Below are positions 1-10,248 of a DNA stretch of 64,000 bases, piece after piece. The translations under genes and the position numbers were made by a program. Position 1 is the first letter of the stretch. Every line of letters starts with the position of its first letter. This DNA comes from Candidatus Helarchaeota archaeon (GTDB lineage: Archaea; Asgardarchaeota; Lokiarchaeia; Helarchaeales; RDOG01): assembly GCA_019058315.1 (NCBI GenBank), contig JAHPZH010000002.1:1339726-1403725 (forward strand). Direction: 5' to 3'. Below the pieces are notes generated by a model. The model was not told where the DNA came from. It did no database searches and worked only from the letters and a program-made list of their open reading frames with translations.

Positions 1-1055
1 GGAACGAATACATCATATCCTTTTTCAGTACCTATGGAGAGGATATCAAACTTTTTTCCTTTAACAGTCTTAGATTCCAACCTTAATAACGGAAACAGAT
101 ATATTGGGAATATAGGTGATTCAGGACCTTTCCTTTTCTCTAATTCCTTGAATAGATTCTTCGCACTACTCATTCTACTCTTAATATCGCCATCCCAATA
201 TCCTAGTTGTGCTTTTATAAATTTCTCATCCATATTATCAAGATTTTTGATGTAAATCCCATCTACATTATTAATAACTAATCCTAGTTCTTCACCTATC
301 TGTTTTTCAAATTCTGGCTTAAAAAACAAATGTGGTATATATTCTCCTTTAGGAATTGTGAAAGGTACCGACTCTATTCTATATTTATAATGTTTTCCTG
401 TGCCATTACATTCTTTACAAAATATCTTACCAAGATTTGGCTTACAATCACCACAAACCGACTTTGCACTCCCACCACAGTCACTGCATGCTATTTTTCC
501 TGATCCTAAGCATTCTCCACACTGATAATTCATGGATTTTTTGTCTTTTTTATCTGTATTTCCATCAACAACTTCTATTTCAATTTTTAATTGCCCAGTT
601 CCATCGCATTTTTTACATTTTACTGATCCCTTTCCCTCACATTTTTTACACTTAATTTCTCCTGTACCACCACATTTTTCACAATTTTTGTAACCCTTTC
701 CAACACATTTTTTGCAATTTACACTTGAAATTGAATCATACATTGGAAGTGCCTGTTCACCTTCCCAGTCTAAGGAATTCACATTTTTTTTAAATTGGTA
801 AAATTTTGTCTTTTCCAATTTTTTTAGGTCTGCATCTACTTCTTCAGAAGTTTTAGCTGCTTTTTCGGGAGAAAATTTGGATCTAAAGAAGAAAACAGCG
901 CTCTTAACAACATTCTTCACAGACTCAGCAGCTGAAATGTTGCCTTTTTCAAATTTAACTCCTTTTACTCCAAACTTTTTCTCTAATTTGTCGGCAGATG
1001 TCTTTTCTACAAATTTAGCAAACACATCGTCACTTAATGGACTTTTAACACTCAT
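1..1055 (-). CDS. DnaJ-type zinc-finger (CxxCxGxG repeat) protein, no J domain seen, truncated at left window edge
   Basis: Reverse-strand reading from ATG at 1055 is open to the edge; contains CKKCVGKG, CEKCGGTG, CKKCEGKG, CKKCDGTG, CGECLGSG, CKECNGTG. Absent from the ORF track because it has no stop in the window. Confidence 0.85.
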   Translation of the reverse strand, partial: MSVKSPLSDDVFAKFVEKTSADKLEKKFGVKGVKFEKGNISAAESVKNVVKSAVFFFRSKFSPEKAAKTSEEVDADLKKLEKTKFYQFKKNVNSLDWEGEQALPMYDSISSVNCKKCVGKGYKNCEKCGGTGEIKCKKCEGKGSVKCKKCDGTGQLKIEIEVVDGNTDKKDKKSMNYQCGECLGSGKIACSDCGGSAKSVCGDCKPNLGKIFCKECNGTGKHYKYRIESVPFTIPKGEYIPHLFFKPEFEKQIGEELGLVINNVDGIYIKNLDNMDEKFIKAQLGYWDGDIKSRMSSAKNLFKELEKRKGPESPIFPIYLFPLLRLESKTVKGKKFDILSIGTEKGYDVFV

Positions 1056-1110
1056 TGTACCACCATTTAAAGTTTTTATTTTTAATTGTGTTATATAAAA
1101 GGAGTAGTAT

Positions 1111-1761
1111 TTAAAGTTCAGTCTTCATATCTTCGTCCGCTTTTAATATTTCAAATTCATATGGCATCTTTAGGTAGTTATATGTTATAAGAGTTATGAA
1201 CGAAATGGCTAACCAGATACAATAAGAAAATGCAAGAGACCAATATGGGGCAAGTTGTAACGCACCAAATTGTGTTGAAAAGAAATCCAATAATGTCCCA
1301 TATGCAGAAATGCAGAAAATAAGAAAGGGACCAAATAATTTTTCAATATGCTCAATCTTATCAAAAAATTTCCTAAAAAGAGAACTGGTTTTACGCAGGA
1401 TTTTTGGAGCTTCAGAAATAACCGAACTTGCAGCACCTATGAAAAAAACCCAAATAATCATCTCCAAAGGAACACCTAATATCTGAATTCTTCCGCCTAG
1501 AAAAAGATACCATCCTACAAAAGATCCATATGCTCCTAATATAAAAGTAGAAATGGCTGTTGCACAGCCAGCTAAAAAAGCATATTTTACTCTTTTAGTA
1601 GAAGGATTAAAGCTGATTAATATTAAAATAGTCCCCGCAATAGCTTCAATAAGCAAAAAATTTCTATATGTATCTTGATTATAAACATTATAAACTATTA
1701 GGAATAAAATCATAAATAGAATTGTTCCAATGATACCCGAAACTCGTTTTAAAGTTGGCAT
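1111..1761 (-). CDS. multi-pass integral membrane protein, unknown function
   Basis: 216 aa ORF with several hydrophobic segments. Confidence 0.7.
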   Translation of the reverse strand: MPTLKRVSGIIGTILFMILFLIVYNVYNQDTYRNFLLIEAIAGTILILISFNPSTKRVKYAFLAGCATAISTFILGAYGSFVGWYLFLGGRIQILGVPLEMIIWVFFIGAASSVISEAPKILRKTSSLFRKFFDKIEHIEKLFGPFLIFCISAYGTLLDFFSTQFGALQLAPYWSLAFSYCIWLAISFITLITYNYLKMPYEFEILKADEDMKTEL

Positions 1762-1806
1762 TGTTCCAATCCAATCTATTTTTTAATATAATCTTTTAAA
1801 TCTTAT

Positions 1807-3387
1807 TTATTTTTTTTGATTATTGCGTGCGCGAATCCTTATCAATGTATCAGATGGTTCATTCGATTTTTCGGGATAATCTAAAGTATAATGGAGTCCT
1901 CTACTTTCTTTTCTTAAAAGCGCAGAATTAATAATAATCTCAGCAACATCTGCAATGTTTCTCAGTTCAATTAAATCTGAGTTAATTTTAAAATCTCGGT
2001 AAAACTGAGCTATTTCCTCCTGCAAATTCTTTATTCGTCTTTTAGCTCTTAATAATCTTTTATCTGTTCTTACTATTCCTACATAATTCCACATAAGACG
2101 TCTAACTTCTTCCCAATTAAATGAAACTACTACCATTTCATCGCTGTCTACTGTTGAATTAGGGATCCATGAAATTACTTCACAAAAACCTATTCCTTTC
2201 TTTATTTGCTCTATACATTTATTAGCTGCATTATGTGCACAAACCAAAGCTTCAAGAAGCGAGTTTGAAGCTAATCTATTTGCACCATGAAGACCTGTAC
2301 AAGCCACTTCTCCTATTGCATATAAATTTTTAATATCTGTCTCCCCTGAAGTAGTAGTTTTAACACCTCCACATGCATAATGTGCTGCTGGAATTACCGG
2401 AATTGGTTGTTTAGTCATATCAATTCCAAAGGATAAACAAGTTTTATAAATATTGGGAAATCTTTTTCGAATAAAATCAGAATCTTTAAAGGAAAGATCC
2501 AAAAAAACACAATCATCACCGCTTTTTTTCAACTCATTATCAATTGCACGGGCAACAATATCTCGTGGAGCTAATTCTTTTAATTCATGATATTTTTCCA
2601 TGAACCGATTACCACTATTATCTAATAAAATTGCTCCCTCTCCTCTCAAAGCTTCGGAGATTAAAAAAGACTTTGCATAAGGATGATATAGGCAAGTAGG
2701 ATGAAATTGAACAAATTCCATATTAGCAATAGACGCCCCAGCTCGATAAGCCATAGCTACCCCATCACCACTTGCAATATCCGGATTAGATGTAAATAGA
2801 TAGACTTTTCCGATTCCTCCAGTTGCTAAAACAGTAATTTTAGCACAAATTTCTACTACTTCGCTGTCCTCTTTATTTAACACATAACACCCAATACATT
2901 GTCCATTTTCAGTAGCTAAATCAATAGCGATAAAATTTTCATGAATTTCAATATTCTTATTGTTAGATACTGCTGTTAATAAGGCTTGCTCAATTTCCCG
3001 TCCTGTAAAATCAGTGGCATGTAAGACTCTTCTATGAGTATGCCCTCCCTCTTTTCCAAGATCATAATCTTTTCCATCTTCACTTTTTGAGAATTGAACT
3101 CCTAATTCAATTAATTCTTTTACTCTTATAGGAGCTGTTTTAATAATTTCTTCAACGACTTCTCGTTTACACAGTCCATCTCCTGATATTAAAGTGTCTT
3201 GTATATGCGAATCAAAAGAATCAAGGGGTGACATAACAGCAGCTATCCCTCCTTGTGCATAATTTGTGTTTGACTCGGCCTTTTCCTTTTTTGTAATTAT
3301 CATCACTTTACCATGATTACTGACTTTCAATGAAAAAGTCAATCCAGCAATACCAGATCCGATAACTAGGAAATCGGTTTCTATCAA
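1807..3387 (-). CDS. nadB: L-aspartate oxidase (NadB)-like FAD flavoprotein
   Basis: GSGIAGL Rossmann motif, NYAQGGIAAV, GGHTHRRVLHATDFTGREIE, HPTCLY, EALRGEGAIL; succinate dehydrogenase/L-aspartate oxidase family. Confidence 0.9.
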   Translation of the reverse strand: MIETDFLVIGSGIAGLTFSLKVSNHGKVMIITKKEKAESNTNYAQGGIAAVMSPLDSFDSHIQDTLISGDGLCKREVVEEIIKTAPIRVKELIELGVQFSKSEDGKDYDLGKEGGHTHRRVLHATDFTGREIEQALLTAVSNNKNIEIHENFIAIDLATENGQCIGCYVLNKEDSEVVEICAKITVLATGGIGKVYLFTSNPDIASGDGVAMAYRAGASIANMEFVQFHPTCLYHPYAKSFLISEALRGEGAILLDNSGNRFMEKYHELKELAPRDIVARAIDNELKKSGDDCVFLDLSFKDSDFIRKRFPNIYKTCLSFGIDMTKQPIPVIPAAHYACGGVKTTTSGETDIKNLYAIGEVACTGLHGANRLASNSLLEALVCAHNAANKCIEQIKKGIGFCEVISWIPNSTVDSDEMVVVSFNWEEVRRLMWNYVGIVRTDKRLLRAKRRIKNLQEEIAQFYRDFKINSDLIELRNIADVAEIIINSALLRKESRGLHYTLDYPEKSNEPSDTLIRIRARNNQKK

Positions 3388-3412
3388 CTGAACACCTTAA
3401 ATTCATGAATCA

Positions 3413-4213
3413 TTATTTACCTTTAAACTTAGGTTTTCTTTTTTCAAAAAATGACATAACTCCTTCTCGATAATCATTTGTTTTCGCCATTTTTATTTGT
3501 GTCTGCCTTTCTTCCTCGGCTTGTGCTTCTTCAGATTGCTTAAAATAATTATAAAGCATCTTTTTCGTAGCTTGTACCGCTAATGGTGGTCCAGCAGCTA
3601 TTTTTTTTGCATATTCCATTGTCGCGGTTTCTAATTCTGCTTGAGGAACAATTTTATTTATTAAACCAAGATCTAAAGCCTCCTTTGCAGAGATGCTATC
3701 ACCAATTAGGCAAAGTTCAGCTGCTTTCTTAAGACTAACTAATTTTGGTAAAATTAATGTTGAATGTCCTGCGGCTATTAAACCTACTTTGACAAAACTC
3801 ACACTAAAATTTGAATTATCTGCAGCAATCACAATATCACATGCTAGGGCAAGAGTCATCCCTGCACCAATTGCAAATCCATGAACTGAAGCAATAACTG
3901 GCTTAGAAATCTTTTGAACTTTGGGAATTGCAGTATAAATGGCTTTTAACAAATTATTCATATAAATATCAGGATTATCATCTAAAGTATTCCTCATCTC
4001 TTTTAAATTTCCACCTGAACTAAACCCTTTTCCAGCACCTTTCAGTACTATAACTCTTACATCAGAATCTTTATCACATTCGTCTAAAGCTTTATGCAAT
4101 TCAGTTGAAATCACAACACCTAAAGCATTGCGATTTTTAGGTGCATTTAATGTGATAATTGCTATATGTCCCTCTTTCTCAACAATTAATTCTTCATAAT
4201 TCAATTTAATCAT
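3413..4213 (-). CDS. enoyl-CoA hydratase/isomerase (crotonase) family protein
   Basis: ITLNAPKNRNAL, GKGFSSGGNLKEM, GFAIGAGMTLALACDIVIA. Confidence 0.9.
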   Translation of the reverse strand: MIKLNYEELIVEKEGHIAIITLNAPKNRNALGVVISTELHKALDECDKDSDVRVIVLKGAGKGFSSGGNLKEMRNTLDDNPDIYMNNLLKAIYTAIPKVQKISKPVIASVHGFAIGAGMTLALACDIVIAADNSNFSVSFVKVGLIAAGHSTLILPKLVSLKKAAELCLIGDSISAKEALDLGLINKIVPQAELETATMEYAKKIAAGPPLAVQATKKMLYNYFKQSEEAQAEEERQTQIKMAKTNDYREGVMSFFEKRKPKFKGK

Positions 4214-4342
4214 CTAACCTTATTGATTTGAGTTTTTTAAATATCTAATTATTTCTGTAATTATACATATTATTAATTTTAGAATTTAATAAAAAAACTT
4301 GAAATAATAAGCTTAAAATGTAAAATATTAATTTATTATTAA

Positions 4343-4624
4343 TTATTCTTCTTCTTTTCGACGATAATAAGCAACTATAGCGATTAAAACAACAACTATG
4401 CCTATTAGAACGCCTATATAAATGTACCTAGGATCTATATAAAATTCAGGTAACCAATCCTCCCAAGTACGTGGATCCCTCGGATTTGGAAGTTCAGGTA
4501 TAACCGGGGGAACATATTCAATTTTGGGATAAGGTTCTATTAAAGGGTAAAAAAAGAACCACAATATAAAGGAAAAAAATATGATTCCGAGAAAAAATAA
4601 TCTAAAAAATATAACATCTTTCAT
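4343..4624 (-). CDS. small membrane protein with two TM segments and a proline-rich loop
   Basis: 93 aa; hydrophobic N- and C-terminal segments, basic tail YYRRKEEE. Confidence 0.55.
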   Translation of the reverse strand: MKDVIFFRLFFLGIIFFSFILWFFFYPLIEPYPKIEYVPPVIPELPNPRDPRTWEDWLPEFYIDPRYIYIGVLIGIVVVLIAIVAYYRRKEEE

Positions 4625-4678
4625 AATCTTCAGATCTCTAAAAACCTTTAAGAATTATTTTTTAATTTTATTAAAAGT

Positions 4679-5944
4679 ATGAAGACTGATAAAAGTTATC
4701 AAAATTATATGCTCGAATTTATTGAACGAATATGCAGAGACATTGGACCTAGATTGGCAACCACAGAGAAAGAATACCAAGCCATTGATGAGATTGAGAA
4801 GGAATTAAAAGATTTTTCAGACGAAACCATTCGAGACGAATTTTATTGCACGAATAAAGCCTATCCTGGTGGATTTACTCATGTGGCAGGTGTCTTATGC
4901 ATTATAGGCTTTTGTTTCTTTCCAACCCCATTATCCATTTTAACAACAATTTTATGTGCATTAGGTATTTTAGTGCTTATATTAGAACTAATGGTTCTGG
5001 TAGAATTCATTGATTTCTTATATCCCAAGAGGAAATCATTCAATATATTTGGAAAAATTAAGCCCATATCTTCTCCTAAAAAGCTAATAATCTTTGGAGG
5101 ACACTCAGATTCGGCATATAATTTTCCATTTACAAAATATGGAACAAAAATGAATACGATGATGTATTTAGGAATTGGATTGGCAGTATATGCGATTTTA
5201 TTGTCTCCAATTAAATTTATTCTTCAATTTATTATCCAAGATTTTGTAATTTGGGAGTTAATGTTTACTGGAATACCAATTTTTACATTTACAATAATAG
5301 ATGTTATATTTTTTATTCCTTTCATAGCTTGGTTTCCATTTTTTTTATATATTATTATAAGATTTGTAGGAAAAACATTAGTTCCTGGTGCAAATGATAA
5401 CCTTTCTGGGGTTGCAGTTGCTTTAGCTATTGGAAAATATTTAGCAGCAGACCATCGCCCTCAAAACGTCGAAGTATGGATTGGGTCTTTCGGAGCAGAA
5501 GAAGTAGGACAACGAGGATCTAAAGCATTTGTAAGAAAATATGGAAAAAAGGGAATTTTAGATAATAGTTTAAGTGTAGCTCTTGAATCTGTTGGGGGTG
5601 GTGAAGGTATTGGTATTCTAACAACAGAGAAGATGTATTTTACCACTCATTATAAGGAAGTTTACGAACCAATGTATGAAGCATTTCAAAAATATGAAAG
5701 CGAAAATAAAGGAGTTGTCCCTGGTCAACTACATGAGGCGGTATTTGCAGGAACTGATGCAGTCCGATTTTCAAAAAAAGGATATCCCGCTTGTGCTGTT
5801 GTCGGCGGGGCTATTGAGACGTTATTTCTGAAAAACTGGCACTCACCAGCCGATATTCCTGAGAATTTAAATAAGAGATTAATGAGAGATGTTCTAGAAA
5901 CATGCTTACATTTCATTGAATTAATAGATCAGAGGATATCATAA
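4679..5944 (+). CDS. M28-family zinc peptidase with internal TM segments
   Basis: FGGHSDSA, GANDNLSGVAVAL, GAEEVGQRGS, FAGTDAVRF, NWHSPADIPE metallopeptidase-like motifs. Confidence 0.85.
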   Translation: MKTDKSYQNYMLEFIERICRDIGPRLATTEKEYQAIDEIEKELKDFSDETIRDEFYCTNKAYPGGFTHVAGVLCIIGFCFFPTPLSILTTILCALGILVLILELMVLVEFIDFLYPKRKSFNIFGKIKPISSPKKLIIFGGHSDSAYNFPFTKYGTKMNTMMYLGIGLAVYAILLSPIKFILQFIIQDFVIWELMFTGIPIFTFTIIDVIFFIPFIAWFPFFLYIIIRFVGKTLVPGANDNLSGVAVALAIGKYLAADHRPQNVEVWIGSFGAEEVGQRGSKAFVRKYGKKGILDNSLSVALESVGGGEGIGILTTEKMYFTTHYKEVYEPMYEAFQKYESENKGVVPGQLHEAVFAGTDAVRFSKKGYPACAVVGGAIETLFLKNWHSPADIPENLNKRLMRDVLETCLHFIELIDQRIS

Positions 5945-6146
5945 TTACTTTTTATTAAAAGAAGACTGATAAATTTATCAAAAGAATATTGAGATATTTC
6001 TGACCACTTATTTTAAATTTAAATTAGTATAATACAAAAGCAAAAAAGTAAGGGATTTTAATTCTTAGATATAGATTTTGGATATCATATATGAAGAGAT
6101 GAGATTCAAGTTTTTTTTTAGAAAAAAATAAAAGGAGAAGATTAAG

Positions 6147-7601
6147 TTGGATGAGTGTATTCATAAAGTCGCAAAATCGATTATGGACACGATGGGGAAA
6201 ATTACAGGTGTTAGAGTTTATGTTTCAATTGCAGATCATAAAGGAGACATAATTTATTCCGATTCTGCATTTGATAATTATAAAGATTTTATTAAAACAT
6301 TTGTCCAAGTAAACTTTAAATATCTTCAAAAAGGGGACCATTCCATCCCTCTTAGCTCAGAAAATATAATCTTTTTCAAAAGTTCCGACAATTCTATGAT
6401 AATATTATATAACCCAAAGGGAAAAATAGGGCAATTATTAACATTCAAAGGTATAATGGACAATTATACCAATTCTCTTGAAGAGTGTACCTTACAAATT
6501 GAGAGTGTTCCAATAAAAGAAATTGAACAACCTCTAGGTATACCTCTTATAGAAATAAAAGTTCCAATTTTCTCTCTCAAAGAGAAATTATATAAAAATT
6601 TAATACCTGTTCTCGAGAAAAAAGTTAAGGAACAAAAGAAATTCAGTTTAACTGAAGGTATTGTTCTTAATAAGTGTGATGGCAACCAAAATCTATTTAA
6701 TATTATAAAAAGTGTGGAACTTAAAGAAGATGAAGTTCTAAATATTCTAGATACTTTTTCAGAAAAAAACCAATTGTGTTTTAAAGAATTCGAAATTTTA
6801 AAAGTAAATTGTCCTCTTTGCAAAAATCATACAACTTTATTTTTACCTGAATTTATTTTGGATAAAGTTGAAAATAAATTACGAGTTCAACTTGATCCAG
6901 AAGACTGTGATCATACTTTTGTGGCATTGATTGATAAAAAATTAAGAATTAAAACCAAAGCAATTGAGAGCTTGTCTAACTCTAGCGATGAATTGGATAC
7001 TTCAAAATTATCCATAAAAAATTTAATTTCTTTCTTAGGTGAAGATCTATTCTTCAACATTTTTCATGCAATTTTTATCCAGTTGAAAATAGTGTTTATA
7101 GGAGAAGAACCAGTTATTAGAGATATTACTCAATTTTTTAAAAAAATTTTTCCGCAAATAAAATATGAAGAAGATATCATCTGTATTAATCAGACCGAAT
7201 TTAAAAAGAATTTCAAAAAATATAAAAAAAATCTCATTATTGACTTTAATTCTCATATAATTGTTAACCCATTTCAAGAAGATTTGTTTGATTTCGAATC
7301 AAAATTATTAAAAAACGTATTAAAAATCGAAGATGAAAATTTACAAATTTTAACAACTAATTCAGAATTTGAACACTTAATTTTATTGACTGAAAAAATT
7401 TTAAAAGATATTGAATTTTTTCAAACTATATCAGAGGATGTTTTAATAAAAAATGTAGAAACATTGCATGGAATTAAACTCAATCGTTATGAAATTCCTT
7501 TAATCAAACAAATTTCTAATATTTATTATGGTACTGATATTTCTAAAAAAATTACCAGCACAATCTCTAGTCAAGTAAGTAGCTGGTTCGATAAATGGTA
7601 A
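6147..7601 (+). CDS. uncharacterised protein; putative N-terminal roadblock-like region, CPLC...CDH metal-binding module and putative DENN-like segment
   Basis: 484 aa; NCPLCKN ... DPEDCDHTFVALIDKKLRI; FFNIFHAIFIQLKIVFIGEEPVIRDITQFFKKIFP; fold calls are tentative. Confidence 0.6.
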   Translation: MDECIHKVAKSIMDTMGKITGVRVYVSIADHKGDIIYSDSAFDNYKDFIKTFVQVNFKYLQKGDHSIPLSSENIIFFKSSDNSMIILYNPKGKIGQLLTFKGIMDNYTNSLEECTLQIESVPIKEIEQPLGIPLIEIKVPIFSLKEKLYKNLIPVLEKKVKEQKKFSLTEGIVLNKCDGNQNLFNIIKSVELKEDEVLNILDTFSEKNQLCFKEFEILKVNCPLCKNHTTLFLPEFILDKVENKLRVQLDPEDCDHTFVALIDKKLRIKTKAIESLSNSSDELDTSKLSIKNLISFLGEDLFFNIFHAIFIQLKIVFIGEEPVIRDITQFFKKIFPQIKYEEDIICINQTEFKKNFKKYKKNLIIDFNSHIIVNPFQEDLFDFESKLLKNVLKIEDENLQILTTNSEFEHLILLTEKILKDIEFFQTISEDVLIKNVETLHGIKLNRYEIPLIKQISNIYYGTDISKKITSTISSQVSSWFDKW

Positions 7602-7688
7602 ATAGTATGATAAAAAAATTATTATAATAAAATGAAAAGAGGGGATATATTAAATTCGAATATATAAGTTTTAGAAAAAATGGAATAA

Positions 7689-8087
7689 ATGAGAAAAATG
7701 GGATTTATAAAATTTCTAAATGGTATAATGAGAAGACTTTTACTTACAAATACGCAATTGGATTCCATTTCTCAAGAAAAATCTGATGGAAATGTTATAC
7801 AAGATAAAATGACTTTAAATATTCAGACTTTTACAAATATGATGTTTAATGATTTCTTTCAAATACAAGGCTATTCTGATGAAACATATCGACAGCTTTT
7901 TCAAGAAATTAACAATATTTTAAAGGAAAATCCAGTTCTTGCACCAACACTATTTGCACATTTAAAGAGATTTAGCGATTATTCAAGAGCAATGCATAAA
8001 AATTTGCGAAAATACCTAAAAGAACAATTAGGAGATCTCTTGGAAGAAAAAACAGATTTAGAGACTTCTGAAGGTTCTCTGGATTAA
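7689..8087 (+). CDS. small uncharacterised protein
   Basis: 132 aa, co-directional with the preceding gene. Confidence 0.55.
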   Translation: MRKMGFIKFLNGIMRRLLLTNTQLDSISQEKSDGNVIQDKMTLNIQTFTNMMFNDFFQIQGYSDETYRQLFQEINNILKENPVLAPTLFAHLKRFSDYSRAMHKNLRKYLKEQLGDLLEEKTDLETSEGSLD

Positions 8088-8198
8088 CTAAATAATTTAA
8101 ATAATTCGTTCTTTATGCCATCAAAACCCATTTTTAGATAAATTTTTATTATAATACATAATTTTTTATTTAATTTCTAATACTTGGGATGATATAAT

Positions 8199-9323
8199 AT
8201 GAAAGTGAAATTTGGAATTGAATTATTTTTTAGTCATAGTTATGATTTTGTAAGGAAAAAATTAAAGTCGGCGGTAAAAGAGGGTTGGGACTCGGTCTGG
8301 CTTCCTGATCATTTACGTGGAATGCCCCCTGGGTCTATCGATGATTTTCTTTGCGTATGGCCAATGTTAGGGTCATTTGCGGAGTTAGCTCCAGATATGA
8401 CATTTGGAGTCGGTGTAACTGAACCACATCGTCTTCATCCAGCGAGCCTTGCCCAAACTACAACTACACTGGATCATATAACGAATGGTAAATTTATTTT
8501 AGGAATTGGTGCGGGTGAAGCGATGAACTTAAAATGTTATGGAATTGATCATAGCTACGCAGTTTCAAAAATGAGGGAACATATGGAGATAATGCATGAA
8601 TTCTGGCATTCAGAAGGAAAAGAAATAAATTTTGATGGTCGGTTTTATCACCTAAAAAAGGCAGTCTTACTTCCTCCTCCCATACAACGATCCAAAGATG
8701 GAAAACCTCACGTACCTATTTGGGTGGCTGGTAATGGCCCTAAAACCAAACAGATGACCGGTGAATTAGCAGATGGGTGGATACCATTGCTCTCTTCTCC
8801 TAAACTTTATAAAGAAGATCTTGAAGATATTAAAAAAGCAATGGTTAAATCAAATCGAGATCCTAAAGATTTTACTGCAGGTGCCTATAGCCGAATATAC
8901 ATAAACAACGATGAAAAAAAGATTAAACAACATATAAATGGTCAAAAAATGGGTCTAATGATGGCTCCCCGCGTATTAAAATGCCATGGTTATTGGAAGG
9001 AAGAATATTGCGAGCTTTACGATGAAATTGGATTAAATCCAAATAGATTATCCATATTAGAATATGATTCGAATGATTTAAAGAAAATAAGGATAGATAA
9101 ACTATTTCCAATAATCAAAGATATTCCAGATGAAATGGTTAGAGAACAAGGATTAATAGGCAATGAGGAAGAAATAATAAAAAAATTTGAAAAATATATC
9201 CAATCTGGAGCAGAATATATTGTCTTAGAAATTTTAAACGGAGCTTCAAGAAAAAACGCACCTTTTACATACTTCGACGTCTCAAAAATATTAGCAGAAA
9301 AAATAATACCACAATTTCAGTAA
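8199..9323 (+). CDS. LLM-class (luciferase-like) F420/flavin-dependent oxidoreductase, distantly Mer-like
   Basis: WDSVWLPDHL, GVTEPHRLHPASLAQTTTTLDHITNGKFILGIGAGEAMN, PIWVAGNGPKTKQMTGELADGWIP. Confidence 0.85.
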   Translation: MKVKFGIELFFSHSYDFVRKKLKSAVKEGWDSVWLPDHLRGMPPGSIDDFLCVWPMLGSFAELAPDMTFGVGVTEPHRLHPASLAQTTTTLDHITNGKFILGIGAGEAMNLKCYGIDHSYAVSKMREHMEIMHEFWHSEGKEINFDGRFYHLKKAVLLPPPIQRSKDGKPHVPIWVAGNGPKTKQMTGELADGWIPLLSSPKLYKEDLEDIKKAMVKSNRDPKDFTAGAYSRIYINNDEKKIKQHINGQKMGLMMAPRVLKCHGYWKEEYCELYDEIGLNPNRLSILEYDSNDLKKIRIDKLFPIIKDIPDEMVREQGLIGNEEEIIKKFEKYIQSGAEYIVLEILNGASRKNAPFTYFDVSKILAEKIIPQFQ

Positions 9324-9401
9324 TAACTCATTTTCAATCTTTAAAATTTAAAAATCTCTTTTGGATTGTAACTATACATAATTAAATTTGAGTTAAGTAA
9401 A

Positions 9402-10190
9402 ATGACAAACACATTAGATTTATTCAAATTAGAAGATAAAGTTGCAATAGTTACTGGTGGCGCAGCGGGGATTGGTATTGATATATGCCAAGCATTAGCA
9501 GATTTCGGTGCTAAAATAGTAGTTGTAGGGCGTGGAAAGCATGGTTCCGTGGATGATATTGCGAAAAAAATTTTAAAAAATCATAATACAGAAGCTATTG
9601 GTGTAAAATGTGATGTCGGAGACAAATCATCAGTTGAAAGTATGGTTAAGCAAGCTATAGATAAATTTGGAAAGGTGGATATATTAATAAATAATGCTGG
9701 AATAACCTGGGGCACACCTTCCGAAAAAATGGCATTAGATGATTGGGAAAAAGTAATTAGAACTAATCTAACTGGTTCATTCCTTTGTTCTCAAGCAGTT
9801 GCACAAGACATGATAGCCCGAAAACAAGGTGGGGTTATATTGAATACCTCAAGTATTTGGAGTATTAGAGGTGCAAATTGGGGTGCAGTAGGCTATGCTA
9901 GTTCAAAAGCGGGTTTAAATGGGATGACTCGCCAACTTGCTGTCGAATGGGCAAAACATAAAATCCGTGTTAATGCAATTTTATTGTCGTTTTTTCCTTC
10001 AGCTATGTCAAATTTCTTTATTGATAATTTCAAACGAATAATAAAAAGATCGACTCCATTAGGCCGAATTGGCTGTCCAGATGATTTTAAAGGGTTAGTA
10101 ATAGCATTGGTATCAGATGCGGGTGCTTTTGTAACGGGTCAAACTCTAGTAATAGATGGCGGAACAAGTATCGCAATGAGTGTAGGCTAA
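9402..10190 (+). CDS. short-chain dehydrogenase/reductase (SDR)
   Basis: VTGGAAGIG, NNAG, NTSS, YASSKAG, GQTLVIDGG. Confidence 0.92.
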   Translation: MTNTLDLFKLEDKVAIVTGGAAGIGIDICQALADFGAKIVVVGRGKHGSVDDIAKKILKNHNTEAIGVKCDVGDKSSVESMVKQAIDKFGKVDILINNAGITWGTPSEKMALDDWEKVIRTNLTGSFLCSQAVAQDMIARKQGGVILNTSSIWSIRGANWGAVGYASSKAGLNGMTRQLAVEWAKHKIRVNAILLSFFPSAMSNFFIDNFKRIIKRSTPLGRIGCPDDFKGLVIALVSDAGAFVTGQTLVIDGGTSIAMSVG

Positions 10191-10248
10191 TTTAACAAAT
10201 CTAAAAATTTATTTTTTATTCTAATTTGCACTTAGAACTTATTCTAAC

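Noticed and set aside
34-655. ORF-track plus-strand ORFs 34..255 and 437..655 (and 877..1098)
   Set aside because: They are antisense to the continuous reverse-strand zinc-finger CDS 1..1055, with low-complexity translations.
8199-9323. Calling the LLM protein methylene-H4MPT reductase (Mer)
   Set aside because: It belongs to the luciferase-like F420 superfamily but is longer than typical Mer and contains segments suggesting another clade; phylogeny needed.
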